A DNA stretch of 64,000 nucleotides from Levilactobacillus senmaizukei DSM 21775 = NBRC 103853 (GCF_001592085.1 NZ_BCWD01000003.1:62001-126000); one strand, 5' to 3'. Shown: positions 1 to 9,594, counted from the stretch's first letter. The notes: generated from the sequence alone by a model not told the origin. Made by a program: numbers and translations.

Positions 1-375
1 GCCGGTGAACGCCGTTTGAAAGCCCCAGCCAATATCGCCTTGGCCGATGGTTTAATTGGCGCTAGTGGGCCGCTGGTGGTCCATGACATTAGTCATATGC
101 AGGCCATCGTGCATGCTAGTGCGGGGATGCGAGTCTACGGTAGTGCAGGCATCGAATTAATTAATATCATGTTGGGTAAGACCCTGGGTTATATTTCTTA
201 TCTAAAACCCTGGGATATTGCCGCCGGGAAGGTCCTGCTTGAGGCGTTAGGGTGTCAAGTAACAACTATTGACGGGCAACCGCTCAATATGTTATCATCT
301 AACCTTGTACTAGTAGCGACGGAAAAGGCGCAACGTGATATTCTCCAAATTGAAGAAGATGACGTCTCACTGTGA
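1..375 (+). CDS. Inositol monophosphatase family protein, C-terminal part
   Basis: The reading frame is open from the first base, so the 5' part lies outside the window. The last 124 codons carry the family's C-terminal signature: a GSAGIELINIMLGK segment, then KPWDIAAGKVLLEALG, which matches the conserved WDxAAG motif whose Asp helps bind the catalytic metal. Family members are Mg2+-dependent sugar or nucleotide phosphate phosphatases of the SuhB/CysQ fold in the cytoplasm. The exact substrate cannot be told from the tail. The stop codon lies inside the gene's own terminator hairpin. Confidence 0.88.
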   Translation, partial: AGERRLKAPANIALADGLIGASGPLVVHDISHMQAIVHASAGMRVYGSAGIELINIMLGKTLGYISYLKPWDIAAGKVLLEALGCQVTTIDGQPLNMLSSNLVLVATEKAQRDILQIEEDDVSL

Positions 376-393
376 CACTGTCACAGTTTTTTT
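369..393 (+). terminator. Rho-independent terminator of the inositol monophosphatase gene
   Basis: ACTGTGAC, a 3-base loop, GTCACAGT, then seven T. The hairpin begins before the TGA stop (373-375), so the last codons form part of the stem. Confidence 0.85.
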
Positions 394-413
394 ATGCGGC
401 CGGCTGGTATGGA

Positions 414-442
414 TGGACTTTACCAGTTATAGACGCTACACT
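414..442 (+). promoter_or_regulatory. Probable typA promoter
   Basis: TGGACT and TACACT are separated by 17 bases, 70 bases before the typA start. The -35 match is moderate. The leader after it contains a small CTTACT/AGTAAG inverted repeat near 450-463. Confidence 0.5.
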
Positions 443-511
443 AAGCGTACTTACTCAGTAAGCATGCCGTGATTCCATCTAATTCACCAAGCACGAAAGG
501 AAGAAATACAC

Positions 512-2356
512 TTGAAAATCAGAGATGATATCCGCAACATTGCCATCATTGCCCACGTTGACCACGGTAAGACCACCTTGGTTAACGAAATGCTCAAACA
601 GTCCGATACATTAGACGAACACGCGTCTATTGAAGACCGTGCCATGGATACTAATGCTATCGAAAAGGAACGGGGTATTACGATCCTGTCCAAGAACACT
701 GCCGTCCGTTATGGCGACAAACAAGTTAACATCTTGGATACCCCAGGACACGCCGACTTTGGTGGTGAAGTGGAACGGATCATGCGCATGGTTGACGGCG
801 TTTTGCTTGTCGTTGACGCCTACGAAGGAACGATGCCACAAACTCGTTTCGTTCTGAAGAAAGCCCTCGATCAACACTTAACCCCAATCGTGGTTATTAA
901 CAAGGTTGACCGTGAAGGCGCTCGTCCATCCGAAGTCGTTGATGAAGTCTTAGACCTCTTCATCGAGTTGGGTGCTGACGAAGACCAATTAGACTTCCCA
1001 GTTGTTTATGCTTCAGCTATGAACGGGACCTCTAGTTACGAACCAGAAATTTCTTCACAAGAACACACTATGAAGCCAATTTTTGACACTATTATTAAGC
1101 ACATCCCAGCACCAATCGATAACAGCGACGAACCATTACAGTTCCAAGTTGCTATGTTGGATTACAACGACTTCGTTGGTCGGATTGGGATTGGTCGGAT
1201 CTTCCGTGGGAAGATCAAGGTCGGTGACAGTGTTACGGTTATGAAGCTTGACGGTTCTAAGCAAAACTTCCGGGTTACCAAGTTATTTGGTTTCTTCGGG
1301 TTGAAGCGTTTGGAAATCAACGAAGCTCAAGCCGGTGACTTGATTGCCGTTTCTGGGATGGAAGAAATCAACGTTGGTGAAACGGTGGTTGCTCCTGATC
1401 ATCTGGAACCACTCCCAGTTCTGCGGATTGACGAACCAACCTTGCAGATGACTTTCCGGACTAACGACTCACCATTTGCTGGTCGAGAAGGTAAGTTTGT
1501 GACATCTCGTCAAATCGAAGAACGTTTGAAGCGTGAACTTCATACCGACGTTTCTTTACGGGTTGACGATACCGACAATCCTGGTGCCTGGATCGTTTCC
1601 GGTCGTGGTGAACTTCACTTGTCTATCTTGATTGAAACGATGCGGCGTGAGGGTTACGAATTACAAGCTTCTCGTCCAGAAGTTATCTACAGAACGATTG
1701 ATAACGTTCGTTGCGAACCATTTGAATCTGTTCAAATTGATACGCCAGACGAATATACCGGTTCAATCATCGACACGCTTTCTCAACGTAAGGGTGAAAT
1801 GAAGAACATGGAAGCCGTTGGGAATGGTCAAACGCGTTTGACATTCTTGGCGCCTTCTCGAGGGTTGATCGGTTACTCAACTGAATTCCTGTCCTTGACT
1901 CGTGGTTACGGGATCATGAACCATACCTTCTCCAAGTACCTGCCAGTTATCAAGAACTGGAACCCAGGTCGTCACAACGGGACTTTGGTTTCCATCAATT
2001 CCGGTAAGGTTACCACGTACGCCATCATGGCTGTTCAAGACCGTGGATTAATCTTTACCGATGCTGGGACGGAAGTTTACGAAGGAATGATCGTCGGCCA
2101 AAACAGCCGAGACAACGATATCTCCGTTAACATCACGCGTGGTCGTAACCAAACCAACGTCCGGGCCGCTGGGTCTGAAGATATTGCTAAGGTTAAGTCA
2201 CCACTGAAGATGTCACTGGAAGAATCACTTGAATTCATTAACGAAGATGAATACTGTGAAATCACTCCAGAACATGTTCGTTTACGGAAGACTATCCTGA
2301 ACACGGGTGAACGTGAAAAGACCGCTAAGAAGCGCCGGACCGCTGCTCGTAAGTAA
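512..2356 (+). CDS. typA: Ribosome-associated GTPase TypA/BipA
   Basis: This is a 614-residue translational GTPase related to EF-G that acts on the ribosome in stress adaptation and subunit assembly. The P-loop AHVDHGKTT is at residues 14-22. [15 protein letters not shown] (switch II) and NKVDR (guanine specificity) follow, then EF-Tu domain 2, EF-G domain III/V-like segments and the TypA-specific C-terminal domain. The start is TTG at 512, preceded by AAAGGAAG at 496-503. Length is normal for the family. The gene is monocistronic, between two terminators. The basic tail ([12 protein letters not shown]) is usual. Confidence 0.97.
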   Translation: MKIRDDIRNIAIIAHVDHGKTTLVNEMLKQSDTLDEHASIEDRAMDTNAIEKERGITILSKNTAVRYGDKQVNILDTPGHADFGGEVERIMRMVDGVLLVVDAYEGTMPQTRFVLKKALDQHLTPIVVINKVDREGARPSEVVDEVLDLFIELGADEDQLDFPVVYASAMNGTSSYEPEISSQEHTMKPIFDTIIKHIPAPIDNSDEPLQFQVAMLDYNDFVGRIGIGRIFRGKIKVGDSVTVMKLDGSKQNFRVTKLFGFFGLKRLEINEAQAGDLIAVSGMEEINVGETVVAPDHLEPLPVLRIDEPTLQMTFRTNDSPFAGREGKFVTSRQIEERLKRELHTDVSLRVDDTDNPGAWIVSGRGELHLSILIETMRREGYELQASRPEVIYRTIDNVRCEPFESVQIDTPDEYTGSIIDTLSQRKGEMKNMEAVGNGQTRLTFLAPSRGLIGYSTEFLSLTRGYGIMNHTFSKYLPVIKNWNPGRHNGTLVSINSGKVTTYAIMAVQDRGLIFTDAGTEVYEGMIVGQNSRDNDISVNITRGRNQTNVRAAGSEDIAKVKSPLKMSLEESLEFINEDEYCEITPEHVRLRKTILNTGEREKTAKKRRTAARK

Positions 2357-2378
2357 GCCTAACTTTAATTAAAACTTT

Positions 2379-2422
2379 ACCGGTAACAAACGTGGGTAAC
2401 CACGGGTGTTACCGGTTTTTTT
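2379..2422 (+). terminator. typA terminator
   Basis: A long hairpin: ACCGGTAACA at 2379-2388 pairs with TGTTACCGGT at 2407-2416. An inner CGTGG/CCACG stem sits around a GTAA loop. A T run follows. Confidence 0.9.
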
Positions 2423-2445
2423 ATGCAAAAATGGTCGCGGAGCTA

Positions 2446-2454
2446 TGCTATAAT
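2446..2454 (+). promoter_or_regulatory. Extended -10 promoter for ftsW
   Basis: TGCTATAAT (TGn plus a perfect TATAAT) lies about 50 bases before the ftsW start and just after the typA terminator. No good -35 element is visible, as is usual for extended -10 promoters. Confidence 0.65.
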
Positions 2455-2505
2455 ATAAACATTCGATTACCGTGGAGAACGGTAGATTTGGAGCGAACTA
2501 ATCGT

Positions 2506-3660
2506 ATGCGAAAGTTAAAATATCTAGACTATTGGTTATTGGTCCCGTACCTGGTGTTGAGTATCTTCGGAATTGTGATGGTGTACTCGGCCAGTGCGGA
2601 TATTGGCAGTCAAAACGGGGGAAGCCCGCTGAGTTACCTAATCAAGCAAACCATTTACGTCATCATGGGGCTGTGCATTTTGAGTTTCATGACGATGATG
2701 AACATTAATAAGTTACGTAATAAAAACGTATTGAAGTACGCAGGCTACGCGGCTCTGGGTTCCTTGGCGCTGTTGTTAGTCATGGGACAGACCATTAACG
2801 GGGCTGCTGGGTGGTTCCACTTGGGGCCCATTAGCATCCAACCCGCTGAGTTTGTAAAGTTCTACGTGATTATTTGGCTAGCTAACGTCATTGCTAATCG
2901 TCAGGATGAGATTCAGCTTGAAGGTTGGTGGGCGACGATGCGCTGGCCGTTGATCATCTGCCTTGGAATTGTGGGACTGATCTTACTCCAACCGGACCTT
3001 GGTGGAGCCACAATTAATGCCAGCATTATTTTCGTTATGGTTCTGGCCAGTGGTTTTAACTGGAAAGGTGCCATGTTGGTTTTCGGCGGGGCCTTCTTGT
3101 CGGTGGTGGGGATTCTTTTTCCAATCGTCGTCAAAGTTTCTGAAATGGGCTTTGCCAAGAATAATTATCAACTCCAACGGATTGTGGCGTTTATCAATCC
3201 GTTTGAGCATTCCCAATCGGTTGGCCAGCAATTGGTTAACTCCTATTATGCGCTTAGTAATGGGGGGGTCTTCGGGGTTGGCTGGGGGAATAGTATCCAA
3301 AAGACCGGGTACCTACCAGAACCCAATACCGACTTCATCATGGCCATTTTGGCCGAGGAGCTGGGATTGATCACGGCGCTTGGCATCATTGCCCTGCTAT
3401 TCCTGATTATTATTCGGACAGTGTTAATTGGTATCCGGAGTAATTCAGCTTATCAATCATTAATTTGTTATGGTACGGCAACGTATCTGACCGTCCAAAC
3501 GTTGTTTAATTTAGGTGGCGTCCTCGGGATGTTACCGATTACCGGGGTAACCTTTCCATTTATTAGTTATGGGGGGTCCAGTACCTGGACGCTTGCGCTA
3601 GTTATGGGGGTTGTCCTGAATATTGGAACCCGGCAGAAACGTTATCGATTGACCCATTAG
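2506..3660 (+). CDS. ftsW: FtsW/RodA/SpoVE family peptidoglycan polymerase (FtsW type)
   Basis: SEDS-family integral membrane glycosyltransferase that polymerises lipid II, probably at the division septum. About ten hydrophobic segments are visible. Family motifs include QPDLGGATI, the GVGWGNSIQK loop, and LPEPNTDFI next to the last helices. ATG 2506 was chosen because it gives MRKLKYLDYWLL, has GGAGCG upstream, and yields 384 residues, the usual length. A GTG further up at 2392 lies inside the typA terminator and is unlikely. FtsW versus RodA is hard to separate by eye, but this position after typA is the usual ftsW locus in lactobacilli. Confidence 0.88.
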   Translation: MRKLKYLDYWLLVPYLVLSIFGIVMVYSASADIGSQNGGSPLSYLIKQTIYVIMGLCILSFMTMMNINKLRNKNVLKYAGYAALGSLALLLVMGQTINGAAGWFHLGPISIQPAEFVKFYVIIWLANVIANRQDEIQLEGWWATMRWPLIICLGIVGLILLQPDLGGATINASIIFVMVLASGFNWKGAMLVFGGAFLSVVGILFPIVVKVSEMGFAKNNYQLQRIVAFINPFEHSQSVGQQLVNSYYALSNGGVFGVGWGNSIQKTGYLPEPNTDFIMAILAEELGLITALGIIALLFLIIIRTVLIGIRSNSAYQSLICYGTATYLTVQTLFNLGGVLGMLPITGVTFPFISYGGSSTWTLALVMGVVLNIGTRQKRYRLTH

Positions 3661-3671
3661 GAGGTGGACCA

Positions 3672-3956
3672 ATGGCATTTGAAATGCAAGACCGACAAAG
3701 CTTAATTGTTTACACCTACAGCTTGAAACAAACCCGTCAGCTAAAGCGTTATGGGACTGTGATGTATGTCTCGAAGAAGATGCGTTACGTGGTGCTCTAC
3801 GTCAATCGTGACGATATCTCGGCATTGACGGATCAACTGAGTCATCTGCGTTTTGTTAAGCGGGTGGTGGCTTCAAACCGTCCCGACATCAGAGAAACGT
3901 TCAATGGTGTTGCGGAAGACTTAAAAACCCCAGATTTAAAGGATGAGGAAGAATGA
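3672..3956 (+). CDS. ylbG: YlbG family protein (DUF2129)
   Basis: A 94-residue cytoplasmic protein of the conserved Firmicute YlbG family. Its biochemical role is not established. It has a compact alpha/beta region (QSLIVYTYSLKQTRQLKRYG, then RYVVLYVNRDD) and an acidic C-terminus. It lies 11 bases after ftsW, with AGGAGGTGG directly before its ATG. It overlaps rsmD by four bases (ATGA), so translation of the two is probably coupled. The ylbG-rsmD-coaD order is the same as ylbG-ylbH-coaD in Bacillus. Confidence 0.92.
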   Translation: MAFEMQDRQSLIVYTYSLKQTRQLKRYGTVMYVSKKMRYVVLYVNRDDISALTDQLSHLRFVKRVVASNRPDIRETFNGVAEDLKTPDLKDEEE

Positions 3957-4516
3957 GAATTGTTGCAGGAGAATATGGTGGCCGGCGGCTAAAGGCTGTG
4001 CCAGGAATGGCCACGCGGCCAACAACCGATAAGGTTAAGGAAGCCTTGTTCAATATGATTGGACCGTACTTCGACGGTGGTCGCAGCCTAGACCTATTTG
4101 CTGGTTCCGGTGGTTTAAGCATTGAAGCCGTTTCGCGGGGGATTGACGAGGCGGTTTTGATTGACCGGCAGTACGCTGCGATCAAAACGATTAAGGATAA
4201 CGTGGCCGTGACCAAGGCACCGGAGAAGTTTGAGATCCTGAAACGCGACGCCAATCGGGCCATCCCCGAATTAGCAGATCGCGGCGATCAGTTTGACTTG
4301 GTTTTCTTCGATCCACCGTATGCGCAACAAAAGATTATGGCCGAAATGACCCGGCTTCATGAATTGGGGTTATTAAATACTGGTGCTCGGATTATTTGTG
4401 AGACCGATCAACAGGCTCAATTGCCGGATGAAATTCCGGCCTTTGAATTGGTTGAACGGCGAGACTATGGAATTACCGAAATCACTATTTATAAATTGGG
4501 AAGTGACGTGCAATGA
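3953..4516 (+). CDS. rsmD: 16S rRNA (guanine(966)-N(2))-methyltransferase RsmD
   Basis: SAM-dependent Rossmann-fold methyltransferase that modifies G966 of 16S rRNA on the assembling small subunit. The RIVAGEYGGRRLKA start and TRPTTDKVKEALFNM are typical. The SAM motif is LDLFAGSGGLSIEA (about residues 45-58), and the catalytic NPPY-type motif is DPPY in VFFDPPYAQQ. Its 187 residues match the family. Both ends overlap neighbours by four bases (ylbG and coaD), so it sits in the middle of a tightly coupled operon. Confidence 0.95.
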   Translation: MRIVAGEYGGRRLKAVPGMATRPTTDKVKEALFNMIGPYFDGGRSLDLFAGSGGLSIEAVSRGIDEAVLIDRQYAAIKTIKDNVAVTKAPEKFEILKRDANRAIPELADRGDQFDLVFFDPPYAQQKIMAEMTRLHELGLLNTGARIICETDQQAQLPDEIPAFELVERRDYGITEITIYKLGSDVQ

Positions 4517-5007
4517 CCATCGCTGTTTTTCCAGGAAGCTTTGATCCCTTAACCAATGGCCACCTTGATCTGATTCGCCGGGCTAGTCGCCTGTTTGATC
4601 AGCTGATTGTAGCGGTTGGTCAGAATACCAGCAAGGCCAGCGTCTTTACGCCAACTGAACGGGTAGCATTTATCGAAGCAAACGTGCAGGATTTGCCAAA
4701 CGTCAAGGTTCAGATTGAATCCGGACTAACGGTGAGTTTCATGCGGCAGAAGCAGGCCACGGCCCTGGTTCGGGGACTGCGTAACGGCACCGACTTTGAA
4801 TATGAGCAGGGGATTGCCGGGATGAATCGTTCCTTGGCCCCGGAGATTGAGACGGTCTGCCTTCTAGCGGACAGTCAATATCAGTTTGTCTCGTCTAGTT
4901 TGTTAAAGGAAGTGGCACGGTTTGGTGGGGATCTATCAAACTTAGTCCCGCCAGTCGTTGCCGCGGCGTTGGTGGACCGATTAGAAAGTGGGCGGACACG
5001 TGATTAA
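4513..5007 (+). CDS. coaD: Pantetheine-phosphate adenylyltransferase
   Basis: Catalyses the penultimate step of coenzyme A synthesis, joining ATP and 4'-phosphopantetheine to give dephospho-CoA. The nucleotidyltransferase signature PGSFDPLTNGHLDLI, holding the TxGH motif, is near the N-terminus. RGLRNGTDFEYE and the SSSLLKEVA segment (variant of ISSTxxR) follow. The 164-residue length is normal. The ATG overlaps the rsmD stop. Confidence 0.97.
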   Translation: MTIAVFPGSFDPLTNGHLDLIRRASRLFDQLIVAVGQNTSKASVFTPTERVAFIEANVQDLPNVKVQIESGLTVSFMRQKQATALVRGLRNGTDFEYEQGIAGMNRSLAPEIETVCLLADSQYQFVSSSLLKEVARFGGDLSNLVPPVVAAALVDRLESGRTRD

Positions 5008-6049
5008 ACGATTATGGCATCGGGCCGGCCGCCAGATTTTAGTAACGGTGGCGCTAGTAGGGGCCGTATTGGCATTTTTCTTTTGGCCACTGCCTAAGTA
5101 CATTGAGGGACCAGGTGGGGCGGACGACTTGAAGTCGTTTGTCAGTATGCCTGGACATGCTGATAAACGGAGTGGGAAGTTTATGATCACTTCCGTTGCC
5201 TTGGCGCAGGCCCGTCCAGCCTCCTATCTGTATGCCAAGTTTAATCCCACTTTCAGCGTTGAGAGTGCCGATACGGTGACCGGTGGGGAAAGTAATGCCA
5301 CCTATGACCGGGTCCAGAACTTCTACATGCAGAGTGCTATTAACGAATCAATTTATACGGCATATAAGGCGGCTGATAAGACGGTTAGTCGCCAGTACTT
5401 AGGGATTTACGTGCTTAACGTGGCCAAAAATTCGCCGTTTGTCAAATCACTCAAGGTGGGTGACACGGTGACCAAGGTGAATGGTCGACACTTTAACTCG
5501 ATGGTTGGGTATCAACACTACATTCAGAAGCAGGAGGTTGGCCAGCGGGCAACCGTGACCTATCAACATGCCGGCAAAACACGGGAGGCGACGGCCAAGC
5601 TGATGACGTTGCCAGGCACCAAGAAAGCCGGCATTGGGATTACCTTGACCGATAACGTTAAGGTTACCGCTAAGCCGAAGGTAACCGTCAATCCAGGTAA
5701 TATTGGTGGTCCTTCTGGTGGCTTGATGTTTAGCCTACAGATTTATACTCAGGTGACTGGAAAAAATCTGCGTCAGGGTCGAAAGATTGCTGGTACCGGA
5801 ACGGTTGATAGCAATGGCGATGTCGGCGAAATTGGCGGCATTGACAAGAAGATTATTGCTGCCAAGCGGGCTGGTGCAACGGTGTTTTTTGCGCCATACG
5901 TGAAGCCAACCAAGCTCCTGCTGAAGTATGAGGAACATCATCAGACTAATTATCAATTAGCCAAGTCAACAGCAAAAAAGTACGCACCAAATATGAAGGT
6001 TGTTCCGGTCAAGAATTTTAAAGACGCCGTAAACTATTTGGAAAAATAA
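5000..6049 (+). CDS. PDZ domain Lon-like membrane protease (SepM/YlbL family)
   Basis: A membrane-anchored serine protease with one N-terminal transmembrane segment (about residues 8-28), a central PDZ domain (LGIYVLNVAKNSPFVKSLKVGD) and a C-terminal Lon-type catalytic domain. The catalytic dyad is Ser239 in GGPSGGLMF and Lys284 in GGIDKKIIAA. Family members include SepM, which trims competence pheromone in streptococci, and YlbL of Bacillus. The target here is unknown. GTG 5000 was chosen because GGCGG lies just upstream; GTG 4988 is possible and adds four residues. The start overlaps coaD in a different frame. Confidence 0.92.
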   Translation: MIKRLWHRAGRQILVTVALVGAVLAFFFWPLPKYIEGPGGADDLKSFVSMPGHADKRSGKFMITSVALAQARPASYLYAKFNPTFSVESADTVTGGESNATYDRVQNFYMQSAINESIYTAYKAADKTVSRQYLGIYVLNVAKNSPFVKSLKVGDTVTKVNGRHFNSMVGYQHYIQKQEVGQRATVTYQHAGKTREATAKLMTLPGTKKAGIGITLTDNVKVTAKPKVTVNPGNIGGPSGGLMFSLQIYTQVTGKNLRQGRKIAGTGTVDSNGDVGEIGGIDKKIIAAKRAGATVFFAPYVKPTKLLLKYEEHHQTNYQLAKSTAKKYAPNMKVVPVKNFKDAVNYLEK

Positions 6050-6052
6050 TTG

Positions 6053-6079
6053 GATTGCCAGCGATGGCAATCTTTTTTT
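6053..6079 (+). terminator. Terminator of the ylbG-rsmD-coaD-protease operon
   Basis: GATTGCCA, loop GCGA, TGGCAATC, followed by seven T. Confidence 0.9.
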
Positions 6080-6137
6080 GTTGTAGTCAAATAATCGGCA
6101 CGGTTTAACGGAGTTAGTCGATAAGGGAGGCGAGAAC

Positions 6138-6812
6138 ATGCAACGAATTAGTGACTGGTGGATACAATTGCCGCGGGTGTGGCAACTGGGGCTTGGTCTA
6201 GCTGGTGGATTAATCATCGTGATCATGGGATGGGGATTACTTGCGCCATTGAAGGCCCCAGCGGCTGGCCCGCAACCGTTAGTGAGTACGGCGGTTACGT
6301 CGCAAGTGTCTCATAGCCGCTCATCTCTAATGGAGAATTCGACACGATCCGGCAGTGTGGTTAGTCATCCGACCCGAATTTTTGTCGATGTGCAGGGGGC
6401 GGTGCACCATCCGGGTCTGTACCAGTTTACCAATGAAATGCGGGTAGCAGATGCGTTAAAGGCGGCCGGAGGACTGGTCAATCGAGCCGATCGACGACAG
6501 GTGAATTTGGCGGCTCGGCTCACCGATCAGCAACAGCTGTATCTTCCATTAAAAGGGGAAAAGGTTCCACCGACGGCCACGCAAATGACTGGCGCAACCA
6601 GTACTAGCGAAAGCGCGGCAACTGTGGTTAATCTGAATTCAGCAACGGTGGCCGAACTGCAGCAACTCACGGGGGTGGGTGAGAAAAAGGCCGAGAAGAT
6701 TGTTGCCTATCGTAACGATCATGGGTCCTTTCAGTCGGTAAAGGATCTGGCCCAAGTACCGGGCTTTGGCGATAAGACGGTTGCCAATTTAGCCGACCAA
6801 CTGACGACGTGA
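6138..6812 (+). CDS. comEA: Competence protein ComEA (SLBB and helix-hairpin-helix DNA receptor)
   Basis: A membrane-anchored double-stranded DNA receptor for transformation, 224 residues. It has an N-terminal transmembrane segment (LGLAGGLIIVIMGWGLLAPL), a Ser/Thr-rich spacer and a SLBB domain (FVDVQGAVHHPGLYQF). The C-terminal helix-hairpin-helix pair begins at VVNLNSATVAELQQLTGVG and continues with FGDKTVANL. GGGAGGCGAG precedes the ATG. It is the first gene of a comEA-comEB-comEC run with holA behind it. I could not find a competence-regulator box in the 58 bases upstream. Confidence 0.95.
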   Translation: MQRISDWWIQLPRVWQLGLGLAGGLIIVIMGWGLLAPLKAPAAGPQPLVSTAVTSQVSHSRSSLMENSTRSGSVVSHPTRIFVDVQGAVHHPGLYQFTNEMRVADALKAAGGLVNRADRRQVNLAARLTDQQQLYLPLKGEKVPPTATQMTGATSTSESAATVVNLNSATVAELQQLTGVGEKKAEKIVAYRNDHGSFQSVKDLAQVPGFGDKTVANLADQLTT

Positions 6813-6859
6813 CACGTGGTATACTAGCCAACAAAACAATTGAAATGGGGTCATTACTG

Positions 6860-7339
6860 ATGACAGATGAAAGAATTCCATGGGATCAATACTTTATGTT
6901 GCAAGCGCTGGTGATTTCGACGCGAAGTACCTGTAATCGCTTGGCGGTCGGAGCAACTCTAGTCCGGGATAAACGGATCATTGCTGCAGGCTACAACGGG
7001 TCCGTGTCCGGTGATGAGCACTGTCTGGATGAGGGGTGTTATCTGGTTGATGGCCACTGCGTGCGCACGATTCATGCCGAAATGAATGCCGTGTTGCAGT
7101 GTGCCAAGTTTGGTGAGGCCACAGATGGCGCCGAGATTTACGTGACGGACTTTCCGTGTCTTCAATGCACCAAGATGTTGTTGCAAGCCGGAATTAAGAA
7201 GATTAGTTATCTCAGAAATTATCATAATGACCCATACGCGCAGAAGCTGATTGATCTGAAGCGAGTTGAGCTACATCAGGTGACGGTGGATCCCGAATTG
7301 TTGAACCGGATCAAGACTGATTTACCGACTGACAAATAG
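6860..7339 (+). CDS. comEB: ComE operon protein 2, dCMP deaminase family
   Basis: Zinc-dependent cytidine/deoxycytidylate deaminase. The zinc site is HAEMNAVLQ (His and catalytic Glu) plus PCLQCTKML (two Cys). It probably converts dCMP to dUMP for thymidylate synthesis; its part in DNA uptake is unclear even in Bacillus. ATG 6860 was chosen because GGGG at 6847-6850 is well placed and MTDERIPWDQYFM is the usual N-terminus. An upstream ATG at 6845 is possible. Its stop shares one base with the comEC GTG start. Confidence 0.93.
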   Translation: MTDERIPWDQYFMLQALVISTRSTCNRLAVGATLVRDKRIIAAGYNGSVSGDEHCLDEGCYLVDGHCVRTIHAEMNAVLQCAKFGEATDGAEIYVTDFPCLQCTKMLLQAGIKKISYLRNYHNDPYAQKLIDLKRVELHQVTVDPELLNRIKTDLPTDK

Positions 7340-9591
7340 TGCCAGCGGCCTGGTTTTTCTTTGGCCTGACGTTGGCGGCGGTCAGTGTCACGGGCGGTGG
7401 CCACTTTTGGGGTGGTTGCGGACTGTTAGCATTGATTTTGCTGCGGGTGATTAGTCTCAAATCACGGCGGGTCTTGTGTACCGTCTTGATTGGTGGCGGA
7501 TTATTTGGTGGCTGGCTTTGGTTACAGCAACAGCAGTTGGATCGGTGGCGTTTGGCGATGGGGGCCAAACAGACCCAGGCATTGGAGATTAGAGTTCAAC
7601 CCGACGCGATGGTTGTCAGGGGAACCAGTTATTATTTTGTCGGTCGTGATCAAACGCATCACGATTGGGTGACGGTGCACGGGCAGTTACGAACGCCACA
7701 CGAACAAACGACTTTGCAAAACGTTGATCGGGCCATGCTTTGGCGGGTCACAGGGGAAATAAGTGGGATTCTACCAGCAACCAATTTTAATCAGTTTGAC
7801 GCGGCCCGGTACTGGTCACATCGGAGGATTGTGCGATCGGTCAAGGTGACTGCGGTTAATAGCCGGTCCCCCAGTGGGGCGACAATTTGGCAGTACTGGT
7901 CAGATTGGTGGCATCACTGGCGTTCCCAGCTAATTCATTATTGTGAACGACTGCCAGGTGCCCTGTCCGTCTATGCACTTGGTCTATTTCCAGGAAATAA
8001 AAGTGTGGCCTTTGCGGATGAAATGCAGGGAATGCAGCAGTTGGGTTTGCTACATCTATTCGCCATCTCTGGGCTGCATGTGGTCCTGTTGTTAACCGTC
8101 TTGGAATGGTTAGCCGTGCGACTACATTTACCCCGTGAATGGTGGGAATGGGGGCTCTTCGTCTGCTTACCCGGCTATCTGATCCTAGCGGGTGGTGGTA
8201 GTGGGGTCCTGCGGGCGTGTTTGATGCACGGCAGTCAGTTACTGGGAAAACGCTGTGGGTATCGGTTGGATCGGCTGACCGGTTGGTCGATAGCCCTAGT
8301 CGTCGGCTTAATCGTTAACCCAGGATTGCTCTTTGAATTGGGCGGTCAGTTGAGCTATGGCTTGTCGCTAGGGTTAATCTTGTGGGCACGTGAATCTTTG
8401 GTTTGGCGTCAGCTAGGACTGACCTTGTTAAGCCTCCCAGGCATCTTGACGGCCTTCTTTCAATGGCACGTATTGACCCTATTAGCCAACTGGTTGGTGG
8501 TGCCTTTATTTCCCAGTGTGATTTTACCCCTCACGGTGGTGGGAACCGTTTGTTTCAGTTGGTTTCCACGGGTCAGTGTTGCCTGTAGCTGGCTCCTAGG
8601 TAGTTTTGATCAGGGCTTACGAATGGTTGGCCGGCTACCTGGTAATATCTTATTTGGGAAGCCCGTGTGGTGGATTGCCTGGTTGTGGGTTGTTCTGACC
8701 TGGCAGCTGTTCAGTCGACCAGTCAGAGCTCGTCGGCTTTGGTTAATTGGCTTATTCGTTATTTATAGCGGGATGTACGGTTGGAATCACTGGCCGGTTA
8801 CCGGTGAGGTGGCCTACTTTGACGTGGGGCAAGGGGATAGCATTTTATGGCGTGAGCCGTTCAATCGGCGAGTAAGTTTGATCGATACCGGAGGGCGGCT
8901 GGCATTCCCCCAACCGACTTGGGCAACTCGGGCACCAGTCCGGTACGGGGCAGAACGGACTTCAATCAATTATTTACATAGCCGTGGGATTCACCGAATA
9001 GACGACTTGTACCTGACACATCATGATGCGGACCATATTGGGGACTTACCAGCGTTTATAAAACAAATGCAGATAAAGCGACTCCTGGTTCCGGCGGGGA
9101 TGGAACAAGAACCCAGTTGGCAAAGGGGGTTACATCTATCCGGAATTCGGGTCCAACCTATTAAGGTTGGGGTGGCCTTACCGGTTGTGGTGCGCCATCC
9201 CTATGAATCTGCTCCAGCCGAAAATGCCAACTCACTAGCATTACAGACTCAGGCAGGGGGGCTAAACTTTTTGTTTATGGGCGACTTGGATCGGCCGGGA
9301 GAACAAAAGATGATGGCAGCAGATTCCCAGTTGCGAACGGACGTGTTAAAATTAGGACATCACGGAAGCAAGACCGCGTCGGCCCCTGCGTTTATTCAGC
9401 AGCTGCGGCCACGCCTAGCCATCATTTCTGCCGGTCGGGACAACCGTTATGGTCATCCCAATCCGGAAACGTTAACAACGCTGGCACAGGCTCATTTGCC
9501 CGCCCTGAGTACCCAAACTAGTGGGATGATTCGCTACGTTTATCGGGGGAATTGGGGGCAGTGGCAAACTAAACTTGGAGGGAGACCATAA
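7339..9591 (+). CDS. comEC: DNA internalisation-related competence protein ComEC/Rec2
   Basis: A 750-residue polytopic membrane protein forming the channel that carries single-stranded DNA into the cell. The N-terminal half holds a soluble OB-like extracytoplasmic part and the competence domain (HLFAISGLHVVLLL). Many transmembrane segments follow. The C-terminal third is a metallo-beta-lactamase fold with FDVGQGDS, THHDADHIGD and LGHHGSKTAS, thought to degrade the non-transported strand. No frameshift or internal stop is seen, so the gene looks intact. It starts with GTG, overlapping the comEB stop by one base. Confidence 0.96.
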   Translation: MPAAWFFFGLTLAAVSVTGGGHFWGGCGLLALILLRVISLKSRRVLCTVLIGGGLFGGWLWLQQQQLDRWRLAMGAKQTQALEIRVQPDAMVVRGTSYYFVGRDQTHHDWVTVHGQLRTPHEQTTLQNVDRAMLWRVTGEISGILPATNFNQFDAARYWSHRRIVRSVKVTAVNSRSPSGATIWQYWSDWWHHWRSQLIHYCERLPGALSVYALGLFPGNKSVAFADEMQGMQQLGLLHLFAISGLHVVLLLTVLEWLAVRLHLPREWWEWGLFVCLPGYLILAGGGSGVLRACLMHGSQLLGKRCGYRLDRLTGWSIALVVGLIVNPGLLFELGGQLSYGLSLGLILWARESLVWRQLGLTLLSLPGILTAFFQWHVLTLLANWLVVPLFPSVILPLTVVGTVCFSWFPRVSVACSWLLGSFDQGLRMVGRLPGNILFGKPVWWIAWLWVVLTWQLFSRPVRARRLWLIGLFVIYSGMYGWNHWPVTGEVAYFDVGQGDSILWREPFNRRVSLIDTGGRLAFPQPTWATRAPVRYGAERTSINYLHSRGIHRIDDLYLTHHDADHIGDLPAFIKQMQIKRLLVPAGMEQEPSWQRGLHLSGIRVQPIKVGVALPVVVRHPYESAPAENANSLALQTQAGGLNFLFMGDLDRPGEQKMMAADSQLRTDVLKLGHHGSKTASAPAFIQQLRPRLAIISAGRDNRYGHPNPETLTTLAQAHLPALSTQTSGMIRYVYRGNWGQWQTKLGGRP

Positions 9592-9594
9592 GAC

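Noticed and set aside
6080-6137. Search for a competence box or ComK-type site upstream of comEA
   Set aside because: No TACGAATA-like box or AAAA-N5-TTTT pair is present in the short upstream region.
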